This document shows positions 1-12,116 of a stretch of DNA of 64,000 nucleotides, piece by piece. The number at the start of each line of letters is the position of its first letter. Positions within the stretch are counted from its first letter, which is position 1. The notes beneath the pieces are model-generated. The model did no database searches and was not told where the DNA came from. It saw nothing but the letters and a program-made list of their open reading frames with translations. Origin of the DNA: Lineolata rhizophorae. Its lineage: Eukaryota; Ascomycota; Dothideomycetes; Lineolatales; Lineolataceae. The stretch is taken from NCBI GenBank assembly GCA_010093515.1, contig MU001683.1, positions 374,084-438,083 of the forward strand. Direction: 5' to 3'. Both the position numbers and the translations under genes were made by a program.

Positions 1-3000
1 CCGGGCAGCCATGTTTCTTGCAGGAGCGTATGCGACGGCAGAGGTTCGGACGATGGCTACGATGATGTTTGGGCGGGAGATTGGAAAGGGCCATGCAGCC
101 CCTCGGCCCCGGTGGCGCGGGCTGCGGGGTAGGCACGCGTCCACGGTTCGGGCCTGGGGAAGCCCGCGCCACTGGCACGCCCGCACCCGCGCACCCGCGG
201 CTTCGTCCGTGCGCCACAACCGTGACGCCAAACCGCGAGGGCCGGTACAAACCGCAGCTAGGAGTTCTGCTGGCGGAGAATCGCACTCTCTTTCTGGTAG
301 CACGTTGACAACGGCCCTGAGAAACCTCGTCCGTGGCGCAGCGCCAAGCAAGACGGTTGTTGCTGTGCGACTCCCTGAAGAGGCTCTGCTCCGCTAAGCG
401 TTCGTCGGCGCGGACGAGGGATGCGCATTCCTGTTCCAGACCGCGTGCGACTCGCGCGTCCCTTTCACTCTCCCTTTTCAATGAGACAGGAACTAGGTAT
501 GTACCACGCTAACCCCGACAAGACCGACGCCACCAAACTCACCTTTGATTGTTCCAGAATCGAGGAAACTCGCCCAATATGTTCCCTCGTCCTCGAGACA
601 GGAGTTGATTTCAATCTCTCTTAGGGCCTCAATTAAGCATGTTAGGCCGGAACACGGCACCACCAGTCGTCCGTCCATATGTTAGGATGGCAGATCTAAA
701 TGGCCGCCATGTTGGAATCAACCGACAACGCTCCCGTCCGAACGTCACTCGGGCACCATCGGTTTCCCGTTACGTGCGATTAATGCCAGGCGCCCCAGAA
801 CCGGGAGCATGAACATCGCGCGACTCTTGTACCTGCGCAGCAGGGCTGATGCCTTCACCAAAACGGCTAGCAACAGCTGACCAAGAAAACCGCCCGGTTG
901 CACCGCAGGCCTCCCTCCTTCTCCCCTTTCTTCGGCTGAGTAGTGAAGTTTTAGAGAGTCGGCCCAGCCGTCGGCTGCCCAACATTCCTTGGGAAATAAT
1001 ATTAATTTAGTGCGAGAGGCTCGCCTGTGTGAGGAGCACGAGATCTGGACAGAGCCTGCCGGGGCTCGCTGATCTTCGATGATCTGACAGTCAAACAGAC
1101 GACACCAATCCCGGACTTCAACCCGCCTTGTCCTTGTCCTCCTTCCTTGTCCTACCGGCCGGTGTTTGCCGCTTCCGAAAGCCCATTCCTCTTTTTACTT
1201 TCCTTTCTTTTTCACCCGCAAGAAGAAGGCACACCGGCCGGAACAGAGAAAAGTTACGCCTAGCGGGGCACCAAGTCCAACGTTACGGCCGGATGACGCG
1301 CCGCCAGGGCAACCTGCGCACACGATCCTGAAATTCCTGATCCAACCACGCCAAGTCGATCTGAGGAGTTTCGCAGCAGCATCCCGACTTAATTCTGCCC
1401 AAACCCACACAGGTGCGGGGCAAGAAGAAAAGAACGCATTTTCGGTCCAATCCAAGCTGGCCTCAATATATAGGGCAAAATAAAGTCAGGTGCGAGAGAG
1501 ATGGACCGTCGGCGCACCCAGCCGGGCCCCCCCAGCCATGCGCGCCTTGGGTTTTTGCTCTCGTTCGCTGCTGCGGGCACGCGCTGGCTGCTGCGCGGCG
1601 GCGCTGGCCCTGCCGGTTTTGCGGCTCCCCGTTTTATGCTTAATTACCTTTATTATTAGCAGTCCTGGCTGTCCGGCTCCAGCACCGAGTCTACCTATAG
1701 TGCCTACCTCGGCTGTACGTTCAAGTAAAAAGGTTCCAACTTTGTTGGTAATTCTGGGCCCGTCCGATCCAGGTCCTTGCTGGGCGCCGTATGGCTTGGT
1801 CCTTTTTGCGCGGCGGTGCTTAAAGGCGTGTGAGGGAGAGGTAGGATCGAGGCGTTCGGGCTGTCAGAATCTAATCTTTTTCGGTATCGAGAGGATAAGC
1901 TTAACAATTGTACGGGTACGATGGTCACTCCCTCGTCCGTACTGACATCAGACGGATGCACTCCTTTCGGGTATGCCGGTTGGCTGACGCGGTGCCAGTA
2001 GTACAGCTTTTGTCTGAGACGCCCAGGTGGGCTGCAGGCTGCGCGGGAGCCGGAATGGCCTTAGGAGCAGTCTCAAAGGATGGCCCGCATGTACAGGCGG
2101 ATTATCTAGATGTCTACTAAGTTGGGACTCTTATGTAAACGAACGAGGTATCCAGGCAGAACCCGTACGTAGTAGTTCCTGGATGCATCGCAAGCGTTCG
2201 GCATGGTCGGTACCATTTGCACGGAGCACGTCCATGGACTGGTTCGGGGCTGCAACCATCCCACGGCGCACCCGGCCGTTGACAGGTCTCCATAATCGGG
2301 TACGCGCTGACGATGACGACGGACTCCATGCGGCTGCCTGACAGCAGGTGGTCTAGGAAGAGCAGCGGCCTGCCTAAGGAGGCCGGTTGCGCTACCTCCT
2401 GTAACCGCACCCGGGCAGAGTGCCTTCGAACGTGTTCGGGGCGTAGACGTCCGGGACGGAGCCCGCGAAGGCAGTATGTACAACATGGGATTGCTGGCGC
2501 TGCCGGCGGAGGAGAAGGAGGCGCGGTGCCCCGCCTGCACCATGACGGGCAGGCAGGCGGACAGGACAGCGTGAAATGCCCGGCGCAGGGCTCCAGCCCG
2601 GATTGGCCAGACGGCGACGTAGCGGGCACACCGGGCCCCAGGCGCTAGGTAGGGTAACGAATGGAATTGATGAGTCCCCAGGTGCTGCCCGGCGGCGCAA
2701 GCGGCCTCGAAGGCGGTTCAAGGCGAGCAAGCGAGACGGCGCCGGCGGCCACGGGGGCCCGGGGCGGGAAAGCGCAGGCGGCGGCCTGCTAGCCCTTAGC
2801 CCCCTTAAGGCCGGCGCGCGGCTTCTCTTTGTGTGCCCCGGCCCAGAACGCCGCCCGCGCTCGCCCGCCGCTTGGCACCTCCATCCTAGGCAAGCACCCG
2901 GCGCCTGCTGCACCGGACAACCCCAACCCGCACAACGCGCCTTGCCACCGAAGCCCGCGACCCTCCCTCTCTCCACTCCGCCGCTCTGCAGCCTCCAGTC

Positions 3001-3453
3001 TCCCCTTCCTGCTCCTCGTCCCAAGCGTCACCGCATCGCCCCGCCGAGCAACCCCCTAGCCCTTCCCTGCCCGCACGCCCGCCCTTGGCCCTGCGCTCTC
3101 CTGCACCTTCCGCGCCCGGACTCGCTGGCCTCGAACCCGTCCCCACGACCACGCCCTTTTCTCACCTGCGCCGCCAAACAACGTCCCTCAGCTGACCGTC
3201 CGGCCGTTCACCGTCCGTACCTATCGTACACTCACCACGCCGTCTCGAATGCCCCGTCCTTAGACGCTCACCCACTCTCGCTCGTTTCTCTCCGCGTCGG
3301 CCGCCTTCCGCAGCTGAAATCCACCCTCTTTCTCCCGTCGCGCCGCCACACATCTTTCCAGCGACCGCTCCTCCCGGCCGTTGCTGCTCTCCTCTCCCCC
3401 CTCTCCCTCCGGCTCTTCACAACCACCACCGCTCCCCCTCGGCCAATTCTTAT
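1..3453. other. Intergenic region and probable leader of the Cid1-type gene
   Basis: No open frame here has a recognisable domain or fungal intron structure. The longer frames are GC-driven shadows. From about 2,880 to 3,450 the + strand becomes very rich in C and T with few purines, which is typical of the transcribed leader of an actively expressed fungal gene, so I read it as promoter-proximal and 5' untranslated sequence of the gene starting at 3454. The first 2.6 kb holds nothing I can name. Confidence 0.55.
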
Positions 3454-6400
3454 ATGGGCGATTCCGGCCATCGGCCGGCTATTTCGACACATCTTTACCG
3501 CAGCAGCGAATCCCGCAGCCGCACGTCCTCGCTTGAATCGCGCGTGCACGCTCCTCCGCCGACGCTGCCCCAGCGGCCCCAGTCGCTACCCTCGCCTATA
3601 TTCTGGCCGCTGATACCCGGTCATAGCCACCACCACCACCGTAACTCGCAGCTCGCCCACGCCGCCCTTGTCCAGCATCAGCACCGTCAGCTGTTCCAGC
3701 AGCCGCCGCAGCAACTGCAGCCGTCCTCGGCTGCTGCCGCAGCCGCCGCCGCGGCGGATCAGCTGGTGCTCTTGTACCCGCTCCTGCAGCTCGCACCGCA
3801 CCTGAGCGGAGTGAACACAAGCGCCAGCGCCCGGCACGCTTCGTCGTCGTCGCCCTCGCCTTTCACCCGCAGGAGCAACCGCGCCAAGCCGCAGTCGCCG
3901 CCTCCCGCCGTCACCGTGTCTCCGTCTCCGGCTCCCTCCCGGCCCGCCGCCGCCGCCGCTCCTGCCGCCGCCACCCCCGCCACGTCGACGACCGGCATCA
4001 GTGGCTCCAGCTCGACAACGACCGCAGCACCGCCGCCGCGCCCGGCGTCCTCGATAGACGCGCGGCTGACGCGCGAGCAGCTCGATGGGAGTGATAGTAC
4101 CGGAATGGGCGTCCCTACTGGCACCCCACCAATGGTAGCCAGGACTAACCGGAACTCGCCTGGAGTGGCTGACGGAGGAGGGAGTAACAGTAACGGTGGT
4201 GGTACAGCCAACAGTAATAGCGGGGCTAGGAGAGAAGGCGGCGGCGGCGCTACTAACAGTTGTAGCGGAAGCTCTAGTGGTGGGCTGTCGTCGCAGAGCA
4301 CACCTTTCCGACCTCCCATGACGTCGCATCACTCCAACTCGGTTCCTTCTACACCGCATCAGTACCCGCGCGACTTGGCCTTTCGCTCGCGATCGCGCTC
4401 GCCTTCTCCCGCCGGTTTGGGAAGCCACTCGCCGCGCTCGGTCACGTCCGAAGCAAACGGCGTCATGCCGACATTACCAGGCAAGCCTCGCCAGGGCTGC
4501 CGATTCGAGACTAATGTTGCGTTTGGGCGAAGACGGATGCGATACGATATTGGGGCGGATATTCTGCCGAAAGCTGAGAAGGAGCCGAAGAAGACGCTGG
4601 AACCGCACGAGGCGGACAAGCTGAGCGGGGATATGCGCGAGCTGTACGATCGATTATTACCGTCCGATGACAGCCAGCAGCGGAGAAAGAAGCTCGTGGA
4701 GAAGCTGCACCGGGTGCTCATCACTGAGTGGCCGGGGAACGAGTTCAAGGTGCACGTGTTTGGGTCTTCGGGGAATATGCTGTGCACAAGCGAGTCGGAC
4801 GTCGACGTGTGCATACAGACTCCGATGAAGAAGTTGGAGACGATGCACATGCTGGCCGAAGCCCTGTCAAAACATGGCATGGACCGGGTGGTGTGCGTCT
4901 CTTCGGCCAAGGTGCCCATCGTTAAGATCTGGGACCCGGAGCTGAAGCTTTCGTGCGACATGAACGTCAATAACACGCTGGCGCTCGAGAACACGCGGAT
5001 GATCAAGACGTACGTGCAGATTGACGATCGCGTCCGCCCCTTGGCGATGATCGTCAAGTACTGGACGAAGAGACGTATATTGAACGACGCTGGTGAGCTT
5101 TTTTTTTTTTTGGTTACATATGTTTTAGGGTTCGAATGATCTGACCTTTCAGTAGCGTTTGGTGGTACTATTAGTTCTTACACCTGGATTTGCATGATAC
5201 TCAACTTCTTACAAACCCGAAATCCGCCGGTCATTCCCGCACTGCATCAGATGCCGCACAAAAAGCCTCCGGATGGCGAACCCGACCTGTCTTTTGCGGA
5301 CGACCTCGAAACGTTGCGCGGCTACGGTAACGAGAATAAGGAGTCGTTGGGTGAACTTCTTTTCCAATTTTTCCGGCGCTACGCTCACGAGCTAGACTAC
5401 GAAACGCACGTTATCTCCGTTAGACATGGGAGGCTTTTGTCACGAAAAGAGAAAGGTTGGGATATCAGCAGCTTGACTAAAGAGGGTCGCGATCGGCTTT
5501 GCGTGGAAGAGCCTTTCAACACGTCACGGAATCTGGGGAATTCGGCAGATGATACGGCGTGGCGAGGTATTCACCTGGAGCTGAGACGAGCCTTTGATTT
5601 AATAGTCGACGGTCTACAATTGGATAAATGTTGCGAGCAGTACGAGTATCCGCCGGAAGAAAACAAGGGGATTTTTAAGAAGCCCGCCTCAGGTCCGAAG
5701 CCGGTACTGTCCCAGAGTCTACCTCATTCGCGAGGGCGCGGGGGCGGCGGAGCCGGGCGCGGTGGCCGAAACTACAACCAGAAGAGCGCCCACGGTTCGC
5801 GCCGCGCATCTAGCGGCGAGACGTTCCTCAACCGTCATCAATTTGCACCTAGCCCGCCTATTCAGGTTGGTGGTGCCGATTATTTTGGGCGCGGTGGCAG
5901 CAGTAACATCCATGAGCTCTACTACCGGTACCAACTTATTGATATGCAGATCCGCGAGCGACTACTCCAGCAATCGCAGCAGCAGGCCCAAGCCCAAGCC
6001 GCGCACACTCACAGTGCGCACATGCAAGCAGCGCAGGCCCACGCCCAGGCGGTTGCGCAGCACGCCCAAGCCCAGGCGCGCGGCACGCAGATGTCGAACT
6101 CGCCGCAGCGGACTCCCTACGTCAACGGTCAGCCCAGTCCAGGTCTTCTCGAACATCCGCCCGCGACTGCGCCCCTGATGTATGGCAATCTCTACAATTA
6201 CCAGGCGCACTTCGAGCCGTCGCAGACGCAATCGATGGCGCCATCCCTCTCCCAGGAAGGGTCTCGGACAAACCCGTCGTCGCCGTCGCTCTCCTCGCCT
6301 GCGCCTTCGCTTCGCAGAACCGCCCATCGTTCGTCAGTCACGAATGGCACGCAGAGCAGCTCGATCCGGTCACAGTCGCAGCCCGCACGCGTGGCTTCGA

Positions 6401-7211
6401 ATCCTCTGGTTCAAGGAGCCTTTGCCGTGCCTTACCAGTACGATCCCGCCACCGGCGCCGTCTCCGGATATCCTATGGTTCCGTACCCGGACTTCTCCCA
6501 AGGCCATGGTCAAGGCGGCGTGGAGCTCCCCGGCTTCACGCTCGCCGCGCCCGGCATGGATCACGGAGTGCCCAAGGAGTACGTCGGCTACTACGAGAAC
6601 TCGCCCCAGATGCCGCAGCGCCCGGATTTCCAGGTTCCCGCTATCCCGATCTTCAAAGAGTTGCCGCAGCAGCGAAGACGTAGGGTGTCGCCGGAGCATA
6701 TGCAGTCGTTGAATCGCATGCCGGGTGCAAATAAGTCGTCGAGGTCCCCTTCGCCATTAGGAGGCCGTCTGAGAAGCCAGTCGACTGGGCTACAGTCGAC
6801 ACCTTTGGCGGGAAGACAGCAGCAGCTGGACCCTACTTCGCTGCCGGGAAATTCCGGCCTATTGATCGTGAACGGATCGCTTCAACATGAGTCCCACCAG
6901 CAACAACAGCGCGTGCCTATGGAGCAGCAGCAGCAGTTTGCCTACCCGCAAGATCCGTATCTGGTTCCTTCTGGGTTGGGTCAGTCCGTAGAGCTGAGCG
7001 CGATGCCTATGAATGACGAAAATCAGCGTCCGCCTCAATTCGGACCCGTCGTCGCGGATTCAAATAGTGCTACGGCGTTTGGGTCGCCGAGCCGCATTGC
7101 GAGCAATACATCGACCAAGAGCGTCGACTATGCGTCGCCGAAGATCGTGCCGTCATCCATGGCTACCGCGAGCGAGTTGTCGCCTAAGACCACGCTCACT
7201 CAGCAGCAACC

Positions 7212-7246
<35 letters not shown>

Positions 7247-7920
7247 GACACGCGAGCCCGCCCTTGAAGACGACCAACATGTCACCATTGGATATCTCAA
7301 TGGGCCCAAACTCCGGTTCCGCTGGGCTACAGCCTAAGGATACATCTTCGGCGCCAACGACAACGACCGCCTCCTCGGCTCCGCTCCTCTCGCCTATTAA
7401 CGAGACGCAGACACCTTCGCCGACGGCGAGCAGGCGCTTCAGCAAAGAAGTGCCTACCTCCGCCGCTCAGCAGTCACAGCCGCCGCAACAACAGCAGCAG
7501 CAGGCCCCGCCGAAGCCCGTCGTGGTAAACGGGTCGACCGCGGTTGTGAACGGCAGGAGCACCAGCGCCTACCGCGACGAGATGCCGGCGCCGCCGACCC
7601 CGGCGAGCGCATCTAGCGATGGCGCCAAGAATTGCCAGCAGCCTTCCAAGGGCTCTGTGACACCGGCGACGGCGGTGTCGAATAAGGGCGGCGCTAAGGC
7701 CGCGCCGAAGAAAGACGGCTCGGAGCAGCTGCCGGTGTCGGGGACTTCGACGGCGGCGTCCTCGCCGGGTGCGTCGTCGGGCGCGGGTGCGGGCGCGAAC
7801 GTGTGGCAGCAGCCGAAGAAGGCGAGGAATCGGAAGGGGGGGAGGTCGAGTGCGGCGAATGAGCGTAAGAGGGAGGGGGAGCCGATGCCGGCGAATGAGG
7901 CGGATAGGAAAGGGGGGTAA
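3454..7920 (+). CDS. Cid1/Trf4-like non-canonical poly(A)/poly(U) RNA polymerase
   Basis: Two exons, 3454-5092 and 5153-7920, joined across a 60-nt intron, give 1468 aa. The nucleotidyltransferase core lies around residues 400-545: a GSS turn near 437 followed by the metal-binding D449-V-D451 pair in SESDVDVC. The junction restores the family motif (NDAVAFGGTISSYTW), which fixes the splice. The PAP-associated domain follows in exon 2 (ESLGELLFQFFRRYA to LRRAFDLI). Such enzymes add A or U tails to RNA for decay or activation. The first 350 residues (Ala, Ser, Pro and His runs) and the last 750 (Gln, Pro and Ser rich, with a CAG run) are low complexity, so the protein is far longer than yeast Cid1 and closer in plan to filamentous-fungal Cid13-type proteins. 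The start is the first Met in frame; the N-terminus is the least certain part. Confidence 0.9.
7213..7242 (+). repeat. CAG microsatellite coding poly-Gln
   Basis: Ten uninterrupted CAG triplets lie in frame within the C-terminal low-complexity tail of the Cid1-like enzyme and encode a Gln run. Interrupted CAG/CAA stretches occur nearby, around 6,900 and 7,485-7,503. The tract is a likely length polymorphism between strains. Confidence 0.9.
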
Positions 7921-10133
7921 GGGAGCAGTTGTGGAGGGGTTTTGGTTGTTCGGTGTGTTTTGGGCCTTGGTCACGAGTCTTGTGATGGGTTTGTGGAATG
8001 GAGAGCTGCGGCTATGTACGAGATAGGTACGAGGTATGGGTGAGATGGCTGCGATCGCGCTTTTGGATAGGGACGCTTCGATGTCCCGTCGTCTATCGGG
8101 CGCCTACATTGTATGGGTATGGGTCCATTGCGAGATGATGGTGGCATTTGGTGCCGGGCGGCAGTGAAGGGAATGGTCTCAAAAAGGAGGTGGAAGGAGG
8201 AGGAGCGGTTATTGTTTCCTTTGCTGCTGGTGTAAGCCCATGCCCGTTGTCTTTTCTTTTCCTTTTTTTTTTCTCATTTCCATTCGATGGGCGGGCTCGT
8301 CATCTGTGTTAGGTCCATCTGTCCAATTGATTCACCGTCATCCATCGGTTTGGTTGGTCATCGTCGGCATTTGCTGGGAGATGCATAGGGCCCGATATGG
8401 GCGAAAGGCGGTCGAGACAGATCGAGCAGGCGGGCGAGCGAAGATACGGTGCACGAGTGAAGGAAGCAAAGCACATGGCGTTTGTTTTTGATTGAGTTTT
8501 TGTTCTCTTCCATTTTCTTTTTTTCATTTTCTTTTTTTCATTTTCACATCGTCGCCGGATCGGCGGCTAAGAGAGGCAAAAAGCATGTGATCCGTCCATC
8601 ATCGAAACGAATGCAAATGGGAGTTGTCTGTGTTTTCTTGTTTTTCCGTCTTATCTTCCGCATTTCTCTTTTCATTTTTCAGTCTTCTGTTTCCGTTTGC
8701 GTCCTGTGTGTCTTGCTCCCTGGTTGTGTGCTTTTTCTCTGTGTTGCCACTGGGTGCTTTGTATCATCGTCCCGTGTAGTCAAGAAGAGGCTGTTTGAAA
8801 ACGCTCTTAGGTCCTTTTTTTTTGGTTTGCGGTTTTTGTTGGCCTCAAGAACTGGGGCTATCGATAGTATATACCATGGTTAGAAAGACTAGCAAAAGAT
8901 TCCTATTTTAAAATCGTCACGGATGGATGCGAACATGGAATGGGGTGTGAGACTGAGACGAGAGTGGAAGGACGGGAGTAAGTAGGGGCATGTTTAAATG
9001 GTGGAGAAGCTGATCCATGTTCTCTAGTCTGATGATTAGCAAGACTATTTCACTGACCGTGGAGACTTCATGCAGGAACGATGACCACGTGGTACCGTGA
9101 AGATCTAATGATGAGCTTTTGGGAACGTCAGTACTATGTAGGTCTCACAAGACTCGTTCCCTCACCAGTGACGACAAGATAGCATATCAACACCGTGATT
9201 AGACTAGTGGGTGCCCCGCGGGTACTAAGTACTTTAAAGGCGGGGAAGCGGTTCCTGACGATCTCGGTGGCAGGCTGAGTCCGGAAGTGAGTGAAATCCA
9301 CGTCTCGATTACTAGACTTTTCGGAAACGGTCAGTTAGCGTGAGCGTAGCCGGCAGGCAGCAATTCGTCATAGCAATTCAACCCAGCATTTAGAACTTGA
9401 AAAAATGGATGACGCATCGTCGATGAGACCAATTCATGGACCGATCTACTGAAGAGCTATTCAATGCTATCGTCGCTGTATGGGAAGCTATGCTCGCCCA
9501 ATGTCGCCGGCGTATAACGTGATAGACCGGCTGCCAGCGCCCATTGGAGTCAGCCCGCGTCGCACTTACTTGCTCTCCGCAACTGCGAGGCATAAGTCGC
9601 AGCGCCCAGGACAGCATCATGACGTCCGCAAGCCCCGGCCCGGCCGGATCTTTGTGCGGTTCGGACCGCAAGCTAGTTGCCATTGGCAATTCCGCACGTA
9701 TACTTAAATTTGCAATCGAGAGCGCGGCATTCGCCGGAACGGCTCTCCTCATGCTTCTGTCCTTCATCGCTGTGCAAAAGCTAGGTACCTAATCTGCTAA
9801 AGGCGACGGAATTGAACTACGACCTACCGTAGGTAGCTAGTCGCTATCTCGACGCCCGTGGGTGGGCCATTAATACATCACACCACCGCGCGCCGTGCCG
9901 CAATCGCACCGCGCCGCCGCCCGAACGACTCCAATTAAGATAAAAAAGAAAGAAAACTGGGCCTTTCCTCCCCTCTCTCGTTGTCCGTCACCACCTAGCC
10001 GCAGCAGGGTCCCAAAATACTTTGCCCACCAGCAGACTCCATCCTTGCTTTGCTCCTCGCGTCCCGCGCGCCGCGACTTCGAGACGAACTAGTATCTCGC
10101 AAGTGGAGCCGACGAGAGACGCACGAAACAACA
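7921..10133. other. Intergenic, no gene recognised
   Basis: The first part should be 3' untranslated sequence of the polymerase gene. T-rich runs at 8,235-8,280 and 8,500-8,560 and a T-rich stretch to about 8,830 carry no supported frame. From about 9,890 the + strand turns C-rich, which fits the leader of the acetate kinase gene. Confidence 0.5.
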
Positions 10134-11637
10134 ATGCCCGTCATCCTGTCGGTCAACGCCGGCTCGTCCAGCCTCAAAATCTCGGTCTACCACTTCGATC
10201 CATCCGGCGCTGCCGCTGCCGCCGCCGCCGCCGCCGGCGGGGCTGGTGGTGGTGGCGGCCCCGCGGACCCCGCCACCGCGCCGCCCCGCGAACTCGCCGT
10301 CGCGCAGGTGAACGGGCTGACGGCGCCGCCGCCCGTCTTCACGTACGAGCTAGCGGGCGATAGCGGCAAACGGATCAAGGAGACGCTGGACGGGATCGAG
10401 GGCCATGAGGGCGCCTTCGCCAAGATCATCGACAGCCTGGTCGCCGACGAGCACGTTCCGGAGTTGAAGGAAAAGGGCGACGTGCGCTTCGTGTGCCATC
10501 GCGTCGTGCACGGCGGCGACTACCCGTCGGCGCATCGCATCGACGAGGAGATGTATCATCACATTGCGGAGTTGTCGGACCTGGCGCCGCTGTAGGTGAA
10601 CCTCTTGCTTTTCGTTGGCTTTGGGTCCTATAATCGTAGAGCGCGTGGGAGCACGTAGTTGGTTTGTTCCCGCGGCAAGGAGGGGGTCATCACGATATCT
10701 ACCAGCGGCGTCTTGGAGTGATATCTACTCTCAACAGAAACAACTGACCACCGACAGCCACAACGCCGCCGCCCTCCGCCTCATCCGCACCATTTCCGAG
10801 CAGCTCCCCACGAGCATCCCGCTCGCCTTTTTCGATACGTCCTTCCACTCGACGCTCCCGCCGCACGTCCGAACGTATCCCATCAGCCCAGCGCGCGCGC
10901 AGAAGAACAAGCTGCGCAAGTACGGCTTCCACGGGCTCTCGTACGCCAGCATCCTACGACACACGTCGGCCTCCCTCGGCAAGGCCAAGGAGCGCGTCAG
11001 CATCATCGCGCTGCACCTAGGCAGCGGCGCGTCGGCGTGCGCCATCCGCGACGGGGCCTCGCTCGACACGAGCATGGGCATCACGCCTCTGGCGGGCCTG
11101 CCGGGCGCCACGCGCTCCGGCTCCGTCGACCCCTCGCTCGTCTTCCACTACACCCACAACGCCGGCAAGCCCAGCCGCGCCGCCAGCAAGGAGCTGCACG
11201 TCACGCGCGCCGAGGAGATCCTCAACAAGGAGTGCGGCTGGAAGGCGCTGGCGGGGACGACGGACTTCGGCGTCGTGAGCGAGGGTAGGTCCGAGGAGGC
11301 GAGGCTCGCCTTCGACATCTTCGTCGATCGCGTCGTCGGGTTCGTGGGGAGCTACTTTGTCAAATTGGGCGGGAGGGTCGACGCCTTGGTGTTCGCCGGC
11401 GGCATCGGCGAGAAGGGTGCGAAGTTGAGGAGAGAGGTGGTTAGGGCGGTCGAGTGCTTGGGGTACGGCGTCGATGAGGGGAAGAATGAGGCTGTGGGGA
11501 AGGGCGACGAGGAGGGCGTGGTGGTGGAGATTGGGAAGGAAGGGTGTAGGAGGGTGTTGGTTGTCAAGACGGATGAGCAAAGTGAGATGGCCTTGGGATG
11601 CATGGAAGTGGCAGGGAAAATTGAAGCGGCGAAGTGA
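10134..11637 (+). CDS. ackA: Acetate kinase
   Basis: Two exons, 10134-10591 and 10758-11637, joined across a 166-nt intron, give 445 aa. The enzyme interconverts acetyl phosphate plus ADP with acetate plus ATP. In fungi it is thought to work with phosphoketolase, which makes the acetyl phosphate. The N-terminal phosphate-binding motif is NAGSSSLKIS (residues 8-17). The second signature appears as KYGFHGLSY, and the nucleotide/substrate loop MGITPLAGLPGATRSG follows. The splice restores DLAPLHNAAAL, as in the family. The Met at 10134 directly precedes the conserved VILSVNAGSS, so longer upstream frames are rejected. The oddity is a low-complexity insertion of nine Ala then mostly Gly (residues 26-42) between the first two strands. 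No phosphoketolase gene lies in the window. Confidence 0.95.
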
Positions 11638-12116
11638 GGCCTTGCATTTCGAGGTGGGACAGTGGAATCTTAGGGCTTGGCGAGAGCAAAAAAAAAGAAA
11701 GTACATTTAGTGGGCCTTAGTACTTGCATAGACCACAAAGTGACGCTAACGATTTTAGAGGGAGCTTTGCTAGAGTACTCCGTAGTTCTATTGCGTAAAT
11801 GGCCGTATGAAAGATACACGAACCTACTATAGTTTTACTTCTGAGAAAGTTTCTAGAGCTTCGTAAACTCCTAGATTTCAGTTCTAGATAGACGCTGAAT
11901 CAATTAAGCTATTTCTACCAAGGGTCTCTGTCAGTGCTTGAGCACCTCTGCTTATATTAAAGAGCACAACCCCTGCAACCAGCATCACGGCTCACGGACC
12001 ATCTTGCATAAGTACTTGTTGCACATGAGCACGTCGGCTAAGCTGCAACATCACCTCAGGCCCCGCGAAACCAAGCGGGACGACCTGCTAGGTAGCGAGG
12101 AGTCCCTTCTACAAAC
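11638..12116. other. Intergenic spacer
   Basis: 479 nt separate the acetate kinase stop from the next start. It holds the 3' end of the kinase transcript and the promoter of the secreted protein gene. I see no further gene. Confidence 0.5.

Noticed and set aside
2576-3613. 345-codon Pro/Arg-rich frame on the + strand
   Set aside because: It lies in the pyrimidine-rich leader, overlaps the Cid1-like start in another frame, and its composition reflects CT bias only.
11017-11706. 229-codon minus-strand frame
   Set aside because: A shadow of acetate kinase codons in GC-rich DNA.
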